DNA of 64,000 nucleotides from positions 1 through 64,000 of the forward strand of contig JAOBJW010000003.1 in NCBI GenBank assembly GCA_025728315.1. The letters run 5' to 3'. Position 1 is the stretch's first letter. Each line of letters opens with the position of its first letter. The position numbers and the translations under genes are program-made. The DNA comes from Candidatus Lightella neohaematopini (GTDB lineage Bacteria > Pseudomonadota > Gammaproteobacteria > Enterobacterales > Enterobacteriaceae). This document shows, one piece after another, positions 31,647 through 41,131 of the stretch. Under the pieces are notes generated by a model. The model had not been told where the DNA came from. It ran no database searches and saw only the letters and a list, made by a program, of their open reading frames with translations.

Positions 31647-32186
31647 ATGAACTTTAATAAATTACAAATCAGTAGTAATTTTCCTAAAGAAACATATGTA
31701 ATTATCGAAATTTCATGTAATTCTAATCCTATAAAATATGAAATTGATAAAAATAATAATTTAATTTTTGTAGATAGATTTATACCTAGCCCAATTTTTT
31801 ATCCATGTAATTATGGATATATTAATAATACTTTATCATTAGATGGAGATCCAATTGATGCATTAGTAATTACTCCATATCCTTTAAATATTGGTACAGT
31901 AATATTATGTAGACCAATAGGTTTATTAAAAACCATTGACGAATCAGGTAAAGATATAAAATTAATTATGGTACCTAGTAATAAAATTTGTAATGATTAC
32001 AATAATATTGTTGATATTAACGATATATCAAATTCTTTAAAATCAAAAATTTCTTATTTTTTTGAAAATTATAAAAAATTAGAATTAAAAAAATGGACAA
32101 AAATTTATGGTTGGGCTAATAAGGAAGAAGCAAAAAAAGAAATGATAAAAGCTTTAAATAGAGTAAAACATAAAGATAATAGTTGA
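31647..32186 (+). CDS. ppa: Inorganic pyrophosphatase
   Basis: Hexameric Mg-dependent enzyme hydrolysing pyrophosphate, which pulls biosynthetic reactions forward. 179 aa against 176. Active-site stretches are intact: IKYEIDK, FVDRF, YPCNYGYI and the signature DGDPIDALV. AAGGA lies before the ATG. It starts 25 bases after the ispB remnant and converges on rplI with a 5-base gap. In E. coli ppa is at 96 minutes, so a rearrangement boundary lies between the ispB and ppa blocks. Confidence 0.97.
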   Translation: MNFNKLQISSNFPKETYVIIEISCNSNPIKYEIDKNNNLIFVDRFIPSPIFYPCNYGYINNTLSLDGDPIDALVITPYPLNIGTVILCRPIGLLKTIDESGKDIKLIMVPSNKICNDYNNIVDINDISNSLKSKISYFFENYKKLELKKWTKIYGWANKEEAKKEMIKALNRVKHKDNS

Positions 32187-32191
32187 AATAA

Positions 32192-32644
32192 TTACTTATA
32201 ACCCTTTATCTTAAGAGTAATTTGTACTATTAATTCTTTTTCTATCGCAATGATTACATTATAATTACCAAGTTTTCTTATACTTTTTACTGGTAATTTA
32301 ATTTCTTTATTTTTTAAATATACTCCATAATTTTTCATATATTTAACTATATGGCGGCTATTAATAGATCCAAAAATTTTATTATTTTTACCAACTTTAG
32401 CTAATATGGTAATATTATTTAATTCTTTAATTTTATTAATTTTATCTATTATTTTAGATTTATGATGAGCTAATTCTTGCTCTAATTGAATTTTTTTATT
32501 ATTAAATAATAATAAATTATCTTTGTTAGCAATTAAAGCTTTTTTATTAGGTAATAAAAAATTTCTAGCATAACCATTATTTACTACTACTTTATCACCA
32601 ACATTACCTAGTTTATTAATTTTACATAACAATATGACTATCAT
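32192..32644 (-). CDS. rplI: 50S ribosomal protein L9
   Basis: Large-subunit protein near the L1 stalk. 150 aa against 149. The N-terminal domain carries the signature GNVGDKVVVNNGYARNFLLPNKKA, followed by the long connecting helix (about 45-75) and the C-terminal domain. Last gene of the rpsF-rpsR-rplI operon, 26 bases after rpsR. The family is among those lost in some small genomes, but here it is complete. Confidence 0.96.
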   Translation of the reverse strand: MIVILLCKINKLGNVGDKVVVNNGYARNFLLPNKKALIANKDNLLLFNNKKIQLEQELAHHKSKIIDKINKIKELNNITILAKVGKNNKIFGSINSRHIVKYMKNYGVYLKNKEIKLPVKSIRKLGNYNVIIAIEKELIVQITLKIKGYK

Positions 32645-32670
32645 AACTTAATTATAGTACATTTATTAAT

Positions 32671-32886
32671 TTAGTGATGATCAATATACGGCATAAGTGA
32701 TAAATATCTAGCTTTTTTAATAGCGCGCGCTATTATTCTTTGTTGCTTTGCGCTAACTCCAGTAATCCTGCTAGGAATAATTTTTCCACTTTCGCTGACA
32801 TAATTTTTTAAAATATCTATATTTTTATAATTTATTTGATGAATAAAATCTTTCGTCAAAAATAATTTCTGTTTACTATTATACAT
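32671..32886 (-). CDS. rpsR: 30S ribosomal protein S18
   Basis: Small-subunit platform protein partnering S6. 71 aa against 75. The core [19 protein letters not shown] and [22 protein letters not shown] is intact. priB, which lies between rpsF and rpsR in E. coli, is missing and an 83-base spacer remains. The N-terminal arginine-rich stretch of the E. coli protein is shortened. Confidence 0.95.
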   Translation of the reverse strand: MYNSKQKLFLTKDFIHQINYKNIDILKNYVSESGKIIPSRITGVSAKQQRIIARAIKKARYLSLMPYIDHH

Positions 32887-32969
32887 TTTAAATTAAGTAA
32901 TATAAAATTATTAGAAAATTAAATATTTAATTATAACATAACATTTTTAATATATTATTACAATAATTA

Positions 32970-33248
32970 TTATTTTATTTTAGTGATTAAACTACGAATA
33001 ATATTATTGTTAAATTTTAAATAATTTTCTATTTTTTTTATTATATTAATTGGTACTGCAATATTCATAACAATATAATAAGCTTTTCTAAATTTATTAA
33101 TACTGTAAGATAATGATCGAATACCATAATTTTCTATTTTATGAATGTTACCATTATTATTAGTTATAATGTTTTTATAAAAATTAATTACTTCATCTAC
33201 TTTATTATTTGTGTTATTAATTAATAATATTATTTCATAATTACGCAT
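32970..33248 (-). CDS. rpsF: 30S ribosomal protein S6
   Basis: Platform protein that binds 16S rRNA with S18. I start at the ATG at 33248 (92 aa), where MRNYEIILLI aligns with E. coli MRHYEIVFMV. An in-frame TTG at 33260 falls within the Shine-Dalgarno GGAAGG. The globular domain (IENYGIRSLSYSINKFRKAYYIVMNI) is complete, but the acidic tail that carries post-translational glutamates in E. coli is absent. First gene of the rpsF-rpsR-rplI set. Confidence 0.94.
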   Translation of the reverse strand: MRNYEIILLINNTNNKVDEVINFYKNIITNNNGNIHKIENYGIRSLSYSINKFRKAYYIVMNIAVPINIIKKIENYLKFNNNIIRSLITKIK

Positions 33249-33332
33249 AAAACCTTCCAAATCAAATAAATTGTTTTAGTATTTGAAATATTTTTAATAA
33301 TTAAAATTATTAATTATTAAATAATTAATTAA

Positions 33333-34067
33333 TTAAAATAAATTACGTTGTCTAACTATTTCAAATAATATTATCCCAGTAGCAACAGATAAATTTATCG
33401 ATGTCATGTCATTCCTAGTAGGAATATTAATTACTTCATCACAATTATGATATATTGAATTACGCATACCATAACTTTCTGAACCAATAACTAATGCTAA
33501 AGATTTATTTAAATTACTTTTATAAAGTATATTATTTGATTTATCATCAGTACCTATAATTTTAATACCTTTATTTTTTAGTACTTTTATTACATTATTT
33601 AAATTACTAACTTTTAGTATTGGTATAATATTAGCAGCTCCACTAGAGACTTTATAAACAGTACTATTAAGTTTTACAGAATTATACTTAGGTATAATTA
33701 TTAAGTCAACATTAGCAGAATAAGCTGATCTTAAACATGATCCTAAATTGTGAGGATCAATAATACTATCTAAAATTAATATTAATAATAATTTATTTTT
33801 TGTATTTATAAGATTAGTTAAAAATAATTTATCAACATATTTTTTTTTATTTACATAAGCTAATATTCCTTGATGTACAACATTACCAACTATTTTATTT
33901 ATTAGTTTTTCATTAACAAAACTTATTTGTATTTTAAGAAAGTTTAATTTATCAATAATAATTTTAATTCTTTTATTATTTTTTTTAGAAATTAAAACAT
34001 TATTAAAATATTTATAATTATAATTCAATAGAGTTTGAATAGTATTAATACCATAAATAACATACAT
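33333..34067 (-). CDS. rlmB: RlmB 23S rRNA Gm2251 methyltransferase
   Basis: SPOUT-family 2'-O-methyltransferase modifying G2251 in the ribosomal P-loop. 244 aa against 243. A small N-terminal L30e-like domain (about 1-80) is followed by the knotted SpoU domain with SIIDPHNLGSCLRSAYSAN (motif 1), LVIGSESYGMR (motif 2) and IPTRNDMTSINLSVATGI (motif 3). It lies between hflC and rpsF. rnr and nsrR, which neighbour it in E. coli, are missing. Confidence 0.94.
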   Translation of the reverse strand: MYVIYGINTIQTLLNYNYKYFNNVLISKKNNKRIKIIIDKLNFLKIQISFVNEKLINKIVGNVVHQGILAYVNKKKYVDKLFLTNLINTKNKLLLILILDSIIDPHNLGSCLRSAYSANVDLIIIPKYNSVKLNSTVYKVSSGAANIIPILKVSNLNNVIKVLKNKGIKIIGTDDKSNNILYKSNLNKSLALVIGSESYGMRNSIYHNCDEVINIPTRNDMTSINLSVATGIILFEIVRQRNLF

Positions 34068-34105
34068 CTAATTTTAAAATTTTATGCAAAGAAATTAATA
34101 TAATA

Positions 34106-35029
34106 TTACTTAAATTCATTAATAAATTTAAAAAAACTATCTTGGCTATTTAAAACCATTATATTTTTATTATTTTTAAAACTATTTCTATATATTTTTA
34201 ATCTTTTTATAAAATCATAAAAATCTGGATCCTTACTAAAGGATTGAGCATATATTTTTATTATTTTAGCATCAGCAATACCTTTAATTATAGATGATTG
34301 TTTTTTTGCTTCTGAAATAATACGAGTTACTTGATAATCAGCAATAGCCCTTATTTTTTCTGCTTCTTCTTTACCTTGTGATCTATGTCTACGTGCAACA
34401 GATTCCCTCTCAGCTCTCATACGTTTATATATAGCATCAAATACTTCTATAGGTAAATTAATTTGTTTTATTCTTACATCAATAATCTTTATACCTAACA
34501 TACTCATACTACTATTGTTAGTTTTTATTATTTTTGCACTATATATGTTATCTGTTACTCCATAATTTAATGAATTTTTTACATTATTCATTAATTTATT
34601 TCTAAAATCAGTTACTATACTTCTTACATCTAATTTACCTAATTCTGATCGTAAACGATCAGAAAATTTTCTTTTTATTAAAATTTCTGCTTTTGTAATA
34701 TCTCCTCCAGTTGATAGGTAATATTTACTTAAATTATTAACTCGCCACTTAATATAAGAATCAATAATTAAATCTTTTTTTTCCATAGTTACAAAACGAT
34801 CAGCTTGATTCTCTGTAGTATTAATTCTTGTATCAATAACTTTTACATCTTCAATAAATGGTATTTTCCAATGCATTCCCGGATTATAAACTAATGGATT
34901 ATTATTATTAGAACGAACAACCTTACCAAAACGTAAAACTATTCCATTTTGTCCTTCTTGTACAAAGAACAGTGATGCATAAATAAATGTTATCAATAAT
35001 AATGTAATAATAATAATACTTTTATACAT
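34106..35029 (-). CDS. hflC: HflC, FtsH modulator
   Basis: SPFH/band-7 membrane protein that forms, with HflK, the large periplasmic-facing cage around FtsH. 307 aa against 334. N-terminal membrane segment (about 3-22), then EGQNGIVLRFGKV, the SPFH domain, and a long helical region (YKRMRAERESVARRHRSQGKEEAEKIRA). 46 bases after hflK in the same direction. The C-terminal part is slightly short. Both partners are retained together with ftsH, so the FtsH-HflKC complex is probably functional. Confidence 0.95.
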   Translation of the reverse strand: MYKSIIIITLLLITFIYASLFFVQEGQNGIVLRFGKVVRSNNNNPLVYNPGMHWKIPFIEDVKVIDTRINTTENQADRFVTMEKKDLIIDSYIKWRVNNLSKYYLSTGGDITKAEILIKRKFSDRLRSELGKLDVRSIVTDFRNKLMNNVKNSLNYGVTDNIYSAKIIKTNNSSMSMLGIKIIDVRIKQINLPIEVFDAIYKRMRAERESVARRHRSQGKEEAEKIRAIADYQVTRIISEAKKQSSIIKGIADAKIIKIYAQSFSKDPDFYDFIKRLKIYRNSFKNNKNIMVLNSQDSFFKFINEFK

Positions 35030-35075
35030 TTATATAAATATAATACTTTCTATCTATCTAACTTATTGTTGGGTA

Positions 35076-36167
35076 TTATTTTTTGTTTGTTTTACTATTA
35101 ACATATGAATTATTATAGTTAATATTATGTCCTATATCAAAATTTTTATTTAATGACAATAATATATTACTACAATTAGTACTACTTACTAATACTTTTT
35201 TTGTGTTTTCAAAAATTTTTTCTAAAGTATCTAAATATAGTCTTTTTTTAGTAATGTCAGGAAAAATTTTATATTCAGATAAAAGTTTATTAAATTTTAA
35301 TACCTCCCCCTGAGCTGTTAATATTTTTTTTATACTGTAAGATCGTCCCTCTTCAAGTATTCTTTGTGCTTGTCCGTAAGCATGAGGTTGTACTTCATTA
35401 GCATAAGCTTCTGCCTCACGAATATATTGTTGTTCATTTTCTCTAGCAGCAATAGCATCATCAAAAGCTTCTTTTACTTCCTCTGGTGGACGAGCTGTTT
35501 GAAAATTTACATCTAGTACAGTAATACCCATATTGTATGGTTTAATAGTATTTTCAATAGTTTTATAAGTATCATTACGTATTAATGTTCTTCCCTCAGT
35601 TAAAATACGATCCATATCATATTTTCCAATTATTTCACGTAAAGCACTATCTGTAGCTTGTTTTAGACTATCATCTGCGTTAACAACACTAAATAAATAT
35701 AGTTTTGGATTAGTAATTTTATATTGCACATTCATTTCAACACGAACCACATTCTCATCTGCTGTTAACATAACACCTGATGCTACTAATTCTTTAACTG
35801 ATTCTACATTAATAGTAATTAATTTATCTATAAATGTTGGTTTCCAGTTTAATCCTGGATAAACAATATGATTAAATTTTCCTAGACGTAAAATTAATCC
35901 TCTTTCAGCTTCTTTAATAGTATAAAAACCACTAAAAAACCAAACAGTAATACATATTATAATAAGTAGAATTAAAAACTTATTACTAACAGATTTTTTT
36001 ATTGGTTTTAAATTAAAAACTTTATTTATTTTTCTAAAAAAATTAATAAATATTTCATCTAAATTTGGAGGCTCTTTTTCATAATTATTTCTTTTTTTCC
36101 ATTTTTGATCATTTTTATTCCAAAAATTATTATTGTAATTTTTTTTTAAAATATTTTTCAAAAACAT
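35076..36167 (-). CDS. hflK: HflK, FtsH modulator
   Basis: Partner of HflC in the FtsH-regulating SPFH complex. 363 aa against 419 in E. coli. A charged cytoplasmic N-terminus (1-65, shorter and less glycine-rich than in E. coli) precedes a membrane segment (about 66-86), then the SPFH domain with EAERGLILRLGKFN and NVQYKITNP, and the helical region with ARENEQQYIREAEAYANEV. It forms an operon with hflC. In E. coli it follows miaA-hfq-hflX. Here hfq and hflX are missing from this locus. Confidence 0.95.
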   Translation of the reverse strand: MFLKNILKKNYNNNFWNKNDQKWKKRNNYEKEPPNLDEIFINFFRKINKVFNLKPIKKSVSNKFLILLIIICITVWFFSGFYTIKEAERGLILRLGKFNHIVYPGLNWKPTFIDKLITINVESVKELVASGVMLTADENVVRVEMNVQYKITNPKLYLFSVVNADDSLKQATDSALREIIGKYDMDRILTEGRTLIRNDTYKTIENTIKPYNMGITVLDVNFQTARPPEEVKEAFDDAIAARENEQQYIREAEAYANEVQPHAYGQAQRILEEGRSYSIKKILTAQGEVLKFNKLLSEYKIFPDITKKRLYLDTLEKIFENTKKVLVSSTNCSNILLSLNKNFDIGHNINYNNSYVNSKTNKK

Positions 36168-36224
36168 AATAACTCCATATATTTTTATATAAATTTACGT
36201 AACTACACTAATTAGAATTTTATT

Positions 36225-37175
36225 TTAGTAAGAAATAATTTTGATTAAATCTTTAATTGATTTATCGTAATTATCACTATTTAACCGATATATATTAGTA
36301 TAACTATTTTTAATCCAGGTAATTTGTTTCTTAGCTAATTGTTGGGTGGCAACTATTGATTGTTTAATCATATCTTGATAGCTAATCTTACCAACAATAT
36401 ATAATAGCATTTGTTTATAACCAACACACTTAGAAGATGGCATATCAAATTTTAACTTATCATTAATAAATAATGTATTTACTTCATCTTCAAAACCTAA
36501 AGATAACATTCTATAAAAGCGATATTTAATGCGTTTATTTAATGCAAATTTACTGTTTGGCATTAGACAAAATTTATATATTTTATAAGGTAATTTCATT
36601 AATTTTTGTTTATTAGTTAATTCATAAATAGTTTTTTTAGATAGTAAAAATACTTCTATAGAACGAGTTAATCTTTGAATATCATTATTACTAATATTAT
36701 TAGTAATAGTAAAATTAATTTTATTAAATAAATGATTTATTAGTTTAAAACCAAAATTTTTTATTAAATCATTGATATGTTTTCTTAAAAATAAATTACT
36801 TTTTGGTAATAATGGAAGTCCATTAATTAATGTTTTAAAATAAAACATACTACCACCTACAAGTAATGGTATACGATTATTTCTTAATATACGATGTATT
36901 GCTTTAGTTGCATCATAATAAAAATTACCAACTGAATACAACTCATCAGGGTCACATATATTAATTAACTTATGAGGTACTGCATCTAGTATTTTCTTTG
37001 GTGGTTTTGAAGTCCCTATATCCATGCCTTTATATATTAAAGCTGAATCAACACTAATAATATCTATAGGAATATAATTTCTTAATTTAATTACAAACTT
37101 ACTTTTACCAGAAGCAGTTGGACCCATTACTATAATAATATATGGATGTCTATAATTCTTTATTATATTAGTCAT
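36225..37175 (-). CDS. miaA: MiaA tRNA dimethylallyltransferase
   Basis: Transfers a dimethylallyl group to A37 of tRNAs reading UNN codons (for example tRNA-Tyr, Ser and Leu types), using dimethylallyl diphosphate. 316 aa as in E. coli. P-loop VMGPTASGKS at residues 16-25, then DSALIYKGMDIGTSKP, LVGGSMFYFKTLINGLP and the tRNA-binding insertion. Its substrate comes from the MEP pathway (see ispG), which therefore must still operate despite the dead ispB. mutL, upstream in E. coli, is absent. Confidence 0.96.
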   Translation of the reverse strand: MTNIIKNYRHPYIIIVMGPTASGKSKFVIKLRNYIPIDIISVDSALIYKGMDIGTSKPPKKILDAVPHKLINICDPDELYSVGNFYYDATKAIHRILRNNRIPLLVGGSMFYFKTLINGLPLLPKSNLFLRKHINDLIKNFGFKLINHLFNKINFTITNNISNNDIQRLTRSIEVFLLSKKTIYELTNKQKLMKLPYKIYKFCLMPNSKFALNKRIKYRFYRMLSLGFEDEVNTLFINDKLKFDMPSSKCVGYKQMLLYIVGKISYQDMIKQSIVATQQLAKKQITWIKNSYTNIYRLNSDNYDKSIKDLIKIISY

Positions 37176-37767
37176 GTTAACTAGATTAAATTAACTTGAT
37201 TAACAAATAATTATATTTTACTAAATTAATAATAATCTTATTTCTTATAATATTATTTTATATTAAAATATACATAAATTATATTCAATTAATATGTAAG
37301 AAATAATATAACATATAGATTATCTTAGTAATACTAAATTAGAGTACTAATTATAATATAATAGAGATATTTTATATATTATAACTTGTTAAAGTTAATT
37401 ATAGTAATTAGTTAAAAATTGCTATTTTCTATATAAACTAATAACATGTAAATTAATTTAAATAAATTTATGTTACTATAATATATATCTTTTTACATAT
37501 TAAAAATATCTTATAAAATAAATATAGGTTTAATTACGTATAAATAAAATAATAATTTTTGTTTAAAAAATTAAGTAATAATATTACTAATTACTAATAC
37601 AATGAGATGCTATAAAATAATTTTTTGTAATTTATTTTATCTAATTAACTTAAAATTTTAATTATTACTGAAATCTTTTATTTATATGATAATCTAACAG
37701 TTAAACATTATATGATATTATTCATCATAGTAAATTCATATGTTATATTGTTTTTTTGGGGAAGGGT
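37176..37767. other. AT-rich region between miaA and ribA
   Basis: About 590 bases without a gene I can recognise on either strand. It must contain the divergent promoters of miaA and ribA. Several TATAAT-like strings occur, but in this composition they carry little weight. I see no FMN-riboswitch-like conserved sequence. It may be the scar of deleted genes, since mutL and others normally flank miaA. Confidence 0.4.
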
Positions 37768-38349
37768 ATGAAAGTTAAACTTGAAGCAAAATCTAAACTA
37801 CCAACACAATGGGGTAATTTTTTATTATTTGGGTTTGAAGAAGTTTTAACTAAAAAAAATCATATAGCATTAATTTATGGCAATGTTAAACACGATTCAA
37901 TATTAACAAGAATTCACTCAGAATGTTTAACTGGAGATGCATTATTTAGTTTAAGATGTGATTGTGGTTTTCAATTAAAATCTGCAATTATTCAGATTGT
38001 TAAAGAAGGTAATGGAATATTAATATATCATAGACAAGAAGGAAGAAATATTGGTTTAATTAATAAAATTCGTGCATATTCATTGCAAGATAACGGTGCT
38101 GATACTGTAGAAGCTAATAATAAATTAGGATTTGCTGCTGACGAAAGAGATTTTTCTTTATGTGCTGACATATTAAAATTACTTGGAATAAAAAAAATAA
38201 AATTACTTACTAATAATCCAAAAAAAATAGAAATTTTATTAAAACTTGGGATTAATATTACTGAAAGAGTACCACTTATTGTAGGACGTAATGTAAATAA
38301 TGCTCATTATTTAGACACCAAAGCAAATAAGATGGGTCATATGTTGTAA
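37768..38349 (+). CDS. ribA: GTP cyclohydrolase II RibA
   Basis: Zinc enzyme catalysing the first step of riboflavin synthesis from GTP. The ATG at 37768 gives 193 aa, against 196 in E. coli. An in-frame TTG at 37756 lies inside a GGGGAAGGG stretch that serves as ribosome-binding site. Zinc ligands are intact (the Cys of [18 protein letters not shown]), as are [10 protein letters not shown] and NNPKKIEIL. Together with folP and pdxJ it suggests vitamin output to a host (inference). Followed by yciC at 176 bases. Confidence 0.95.
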   Translation: MKVKLEAKSKLPTQWGNFLLFGFEEVLTKKNHIALIYGNVKHDSILTRIHSECLTGDALFSLRCDCGFQLKSAIIQIVKEGNGILIYHRQEGRNIGLINKIRAYSLQDNGADTVEANNKLGFAADERDFSLCADILKLLGIKKIKLLTNNPKKIEILLKLGINITERVPLIVGRNVNNAHYLDTKANKMGHML

Positions 38350-38525
38350 TTCTATAAATAGTTTATTTAAACTAGGTTTTAATTTTATTAGTTAGTATAA
38401 TTAAAAAATATAATAAAATTTTACTTAAGTAGTTTATTTTATATATAATATACAAAATAATTATTATTTTACTAATGGTAGTGTTTTATTATGTTTATAG
38501 TAACAAATTAATACTAGGAATATTA

Positions 38526-39272
38526 ATGTCAATTAACATATTACGCAATATTTATTTTGATGTAATTAATTTTGTACGCAATCAATTTTATAATATTATG
38601 ATGTTGGTACTAATAGTATCAATACTTAATACATTAGTTAATCATATTTTAATTTCCTTTAATGAAAAATTATTATTGAATAATATTATTATTGAGCATG
38701 GTAACTTAAATTTAAATCAATTTATACAGCAATTATCTTCAGAACAACAACATTTAATTTTAAAAGTATCTATCATTAATACTATAACTAATCTAATAAA
38801 TAATATTTTTATAATTAGTGGTATATTAATAATAATAGATATTTTAAAATGTACTAAAAAAGAACAAATAATAAAAATATTAATTTTTTTTCTAACAAAA
38901 AAACTACCGAAGTTATCTATTTTAATTTTTTTGCTTACTATAATTATACAATTTGGACTATTATTATTAATTATACCTGGTATTATATTAATAATACTAT
39001 TAAGTTTTTCTCCAATAATATTATTTACTAATCAAATTAGTATAAGTAAATCGATATATAATAGTATAATTTTTAGTATAAATAATTTTAAACTAGTATA
39101 TCCAATAATACTTTTATGGATTATAATAAAAATGGCGTTGTTAATAATAATAACTAAATTATTTTTTATTACTCCACTAACTACTAATATAATACTAAAT
39201 AGTGTGAATAATTTATTGTTATCAATATTAATTATTTATATATTTAGATTATATTTATTCTTAAATAAATAA
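38526..39272 (+). CDS. yciC: YciC-family (UPF0259) inner-membrane protein
   Basis: Predicted polytopic membrane protein of unknown function. From the ATG at 38526 (AGGA just upstream) it has 248 aa, against 247 for E. coli YciC, and matches it end to end: NFVRNQFYNIMMLVLIVS at the start, SSEQQHLILK, IQFGLLLLIIPGIILIILLSFSP in the middle and LLSILIIYIFRLYLFL at the end. About six hydrophobic segments. A longer reading from an upstream ATG at 38475 is not supported by homology. It sits between ribA and clsA, as in the E. coli 28-minute region. Its retention in a small genome suggests an envelope role. Confidence 0.88.
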   Translation: MSINILRNIYFDVINFVRNQFYNIMMLVLIVSILNTLVNHILISFNEKLLLNNIIIEHGNLNLNQFIQQLSSEQQHLILKVSIINTITNLINNIFIISGILIIIDILKCTKKEQIIKILIFFLTKKLPKLSILIFLLTIIIQFGLLLLIIPGIILIILLSFSPIILFTNQISISKSIYNSIIFSINNFKLVYPIILLWIIIKMALLIIITKLFFITPLTTNIILNSVNNLLLSILIIYIFRLYLFLNK

Positions 39273-39385
39273 TACTTTTTTACTATTCTGTAGTATAGTA
39301 AATTAATCATGTTTTATTTCTATTTATATTTATCTATAAAATTATGTATGTTAATCTTTTTAAGATATTATATAAATAATTTAAT

Positions 39386-40834
39386 ATGACAATTTTTATT
39401 ATAAAAAATTGGTTTTTAATTATAATATACTGGATATTTATAATTCTTATTTCTGTAAGAATTATATTATATAATCATAATGTATCTTCTATTATAGCCT
39501 GGATAATGATAATTCATATATTACCAATTATTGGTATAATTATGTATTTATTATTTGGTGAAATTAACATTAGTAAAATAAAAATTAATAGAGGAAAAAA
39601 ACTATCGACACCAGTATATTATTGGCTTAATAAATTTAATAATAAGTATAGAAAGTATTTAGGTAATAATAGTAGTAAAACTGCAAGATCTCTATTTCAA
39701 TTATATAAATATCAACATAGAGTAAATGAAGTTAAAGTAAAAAAAATAAAATTATTTACCGATAGTAATGATACCATAATAAGTATTATCAACGATATTA
39801 ATTTAGCTAAAAATAATATAGATATTATTTTTTATATATGGAATACTGATGGATTAATAAAAAAAGTAATACAAGCATTAATTATAGCTGCTAAAAGAGG
39901 AGTTAGTTGTAGAATAATTTTAGATTCAGTCGGTAGTCTGAAATTTTTTCGTAGTAATTATCACAAAAAATTACGTACAGCTGGTGTTATTATAGTAGAA
40001 GCTTTTAAAATTAGTATCCTACATATTTTTATTAATAGAATAGATATTCGTCAGCATAAAAAAATAATTATTATTGATAATAATATTACTTATACCGGTA
40101 GTATGAATATGATAGATCCTAACTATTATAAATCTAATTTAGGTAAGTTAATTGATATTATGGTTAGAATGGAAGGATGTATAGCTAATATTATGAGTAT
40201 AATATTTTCTTGTGAATGGAAAATAGAAACTAATGAGTTAATTCTACCATCATTTCCAAAAAAAATTTCAGGTATATTATATAATAGTGCTATAGTACAA
40301 GTAATATCTTCTAATTTAATTATTTCTAAAAATATAATTAATCAAGTATTAGTAACCTCTATTTATGCAGCTCGTAAAAAATTAGTTATAACAACACCTT
40401 ATCTAATACCAAGTAATGATCTTCTCAAAGCAATTTGTACTGCAGCTAATAGAGGAGTAAAAGTAGATATTATTATACCAATTAAAAGTGATTCTGTTTT
40501 AGTGAATTGGGCAAGCAGAGTATTTTTTACCGAATTACTAGATGCTGGAGTAAAAATTAATCAATTTAAGGGTGGCTTTTTACATACTAAAAGTATAATT
40601 ATTGATAATACTATAAGTATAGTAGGTACAGTAAATTTAGATATTAGAAGTTTAAAATTAAATTCAGAATTAATACTAATTATTGATGATAATAAATTTA
40701 ATAAACAATTACTAAAAATACAGAAAACATATATAATGAATTCTTTTTTAATTAAAACATCAGAATGGATGAATAGACCATTTTGGAAACGTATTATAGA
40801 AAAATTATTTTATCTTTTTAGCCCATTATTATAG
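39386..40834 (+). CDS. clsA: Cardiolipin synthase ClsA
   Basis: Membrane phospholipase-D-family enzyme that condenses two phosphatidylglycerols to cardiolipin. 482 aa against 486, ending FYLFSPLL like E. coli. Two N-terminal membrane segments (about 5-60). Two HKD motifs are intact: HKKIIIIDNNITYTGSMN at about residues 226-243 and HTKSIIIDNTISIVGTVN around 400. Upstream is a short 113-base spacer. No damage. Confidence 0.95.
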   Translation: MTIFIIKNWFLIIIYWIFIILISVRIILYNHNVSSIIAWIMIIHILPIIGIIMYLLFGEINISKIKINRGKKLSTPVYYWLNKFNNKYRKYLGNNSSKTARSLFQLYKYQHRVNEVKVKKIKLFTDSNDTIISIINDINLAKNNIDIIFYIWNTDGLIKKVIQALIIAAKRGVSCRIILDSVGSLKFFRSNYHKKLRTAGVIIVEAFKISILHIFINRIDIRQHKKIIIIDNNITYTGSMNMIDPNYYKSNLGKLIDIMVRMEGCIANIMSIIFSCEWKIETNELILPSFPKKISGILYNSAIVQVISSNLIISKNIINQVLVTSIYAARKKLVITTPYLIPSNDLLKAICTAANRGVKVDIIIPIKSDSVLVNWASRVFFTELLDAGVKINQFKGGFLHTKSIIIDNTISIVGTVNLDIRSLKLNSELILIIDDNKFNKQLLKIQKTYIMNSFLIKTSEWMNRPFWKRIIEKLFYLFSPLL

Positions 40835-40954
40835 AATCAGATAATATATTCATCAAAAAAAGACAAAAATAATTAACTTTATATTTACAAAATATTTTTA
40901 GCATTTATAATCTAAATTATTTATAATATATAATAAAATTTGTTATACCATTAT

Positions 40955-41036
40955 GGTGGGGTTCCCGAGTGGCTAAAGGGAGCAGACTGTAAATCTGTCG
41001 TCTTTGACTTCGAAGGTTCGAATCCTTCCCCCACCA
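40955..41036 (+). tRNA. tRNA-Tyr(GUA)
   Basis: 82-nt class II tRNA nearly identical to E. coli tyrT/tyrV. Acceptor GGTGGGG/CCCCACC, anticodon loop CTGTAAA with GTA, long variable arm CGTCTTTGACTTCG, T-loop TTCGAAT, discriminator A. Only one copy is present, where E. coli has a tandem pair at its 27-minute locus. CCA is not encoded. It lies between clsA and sppA. Confidence 0.97.
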
Positions 41037-41131
41037 AAATTTTATAAACAACTACTTTAATTAAAAGTATTTAATATATAGTATTATTTACTAATTCTAA
41101 CTTTTAGATACAAATTAATAATAATTAAGAT

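Noticed and set aside
38475..38525. An extended N-terminus for YciC from an upstream ATG
   Set aside because: Homology begins at the ATG at 38526, which has AGGA just upstream.
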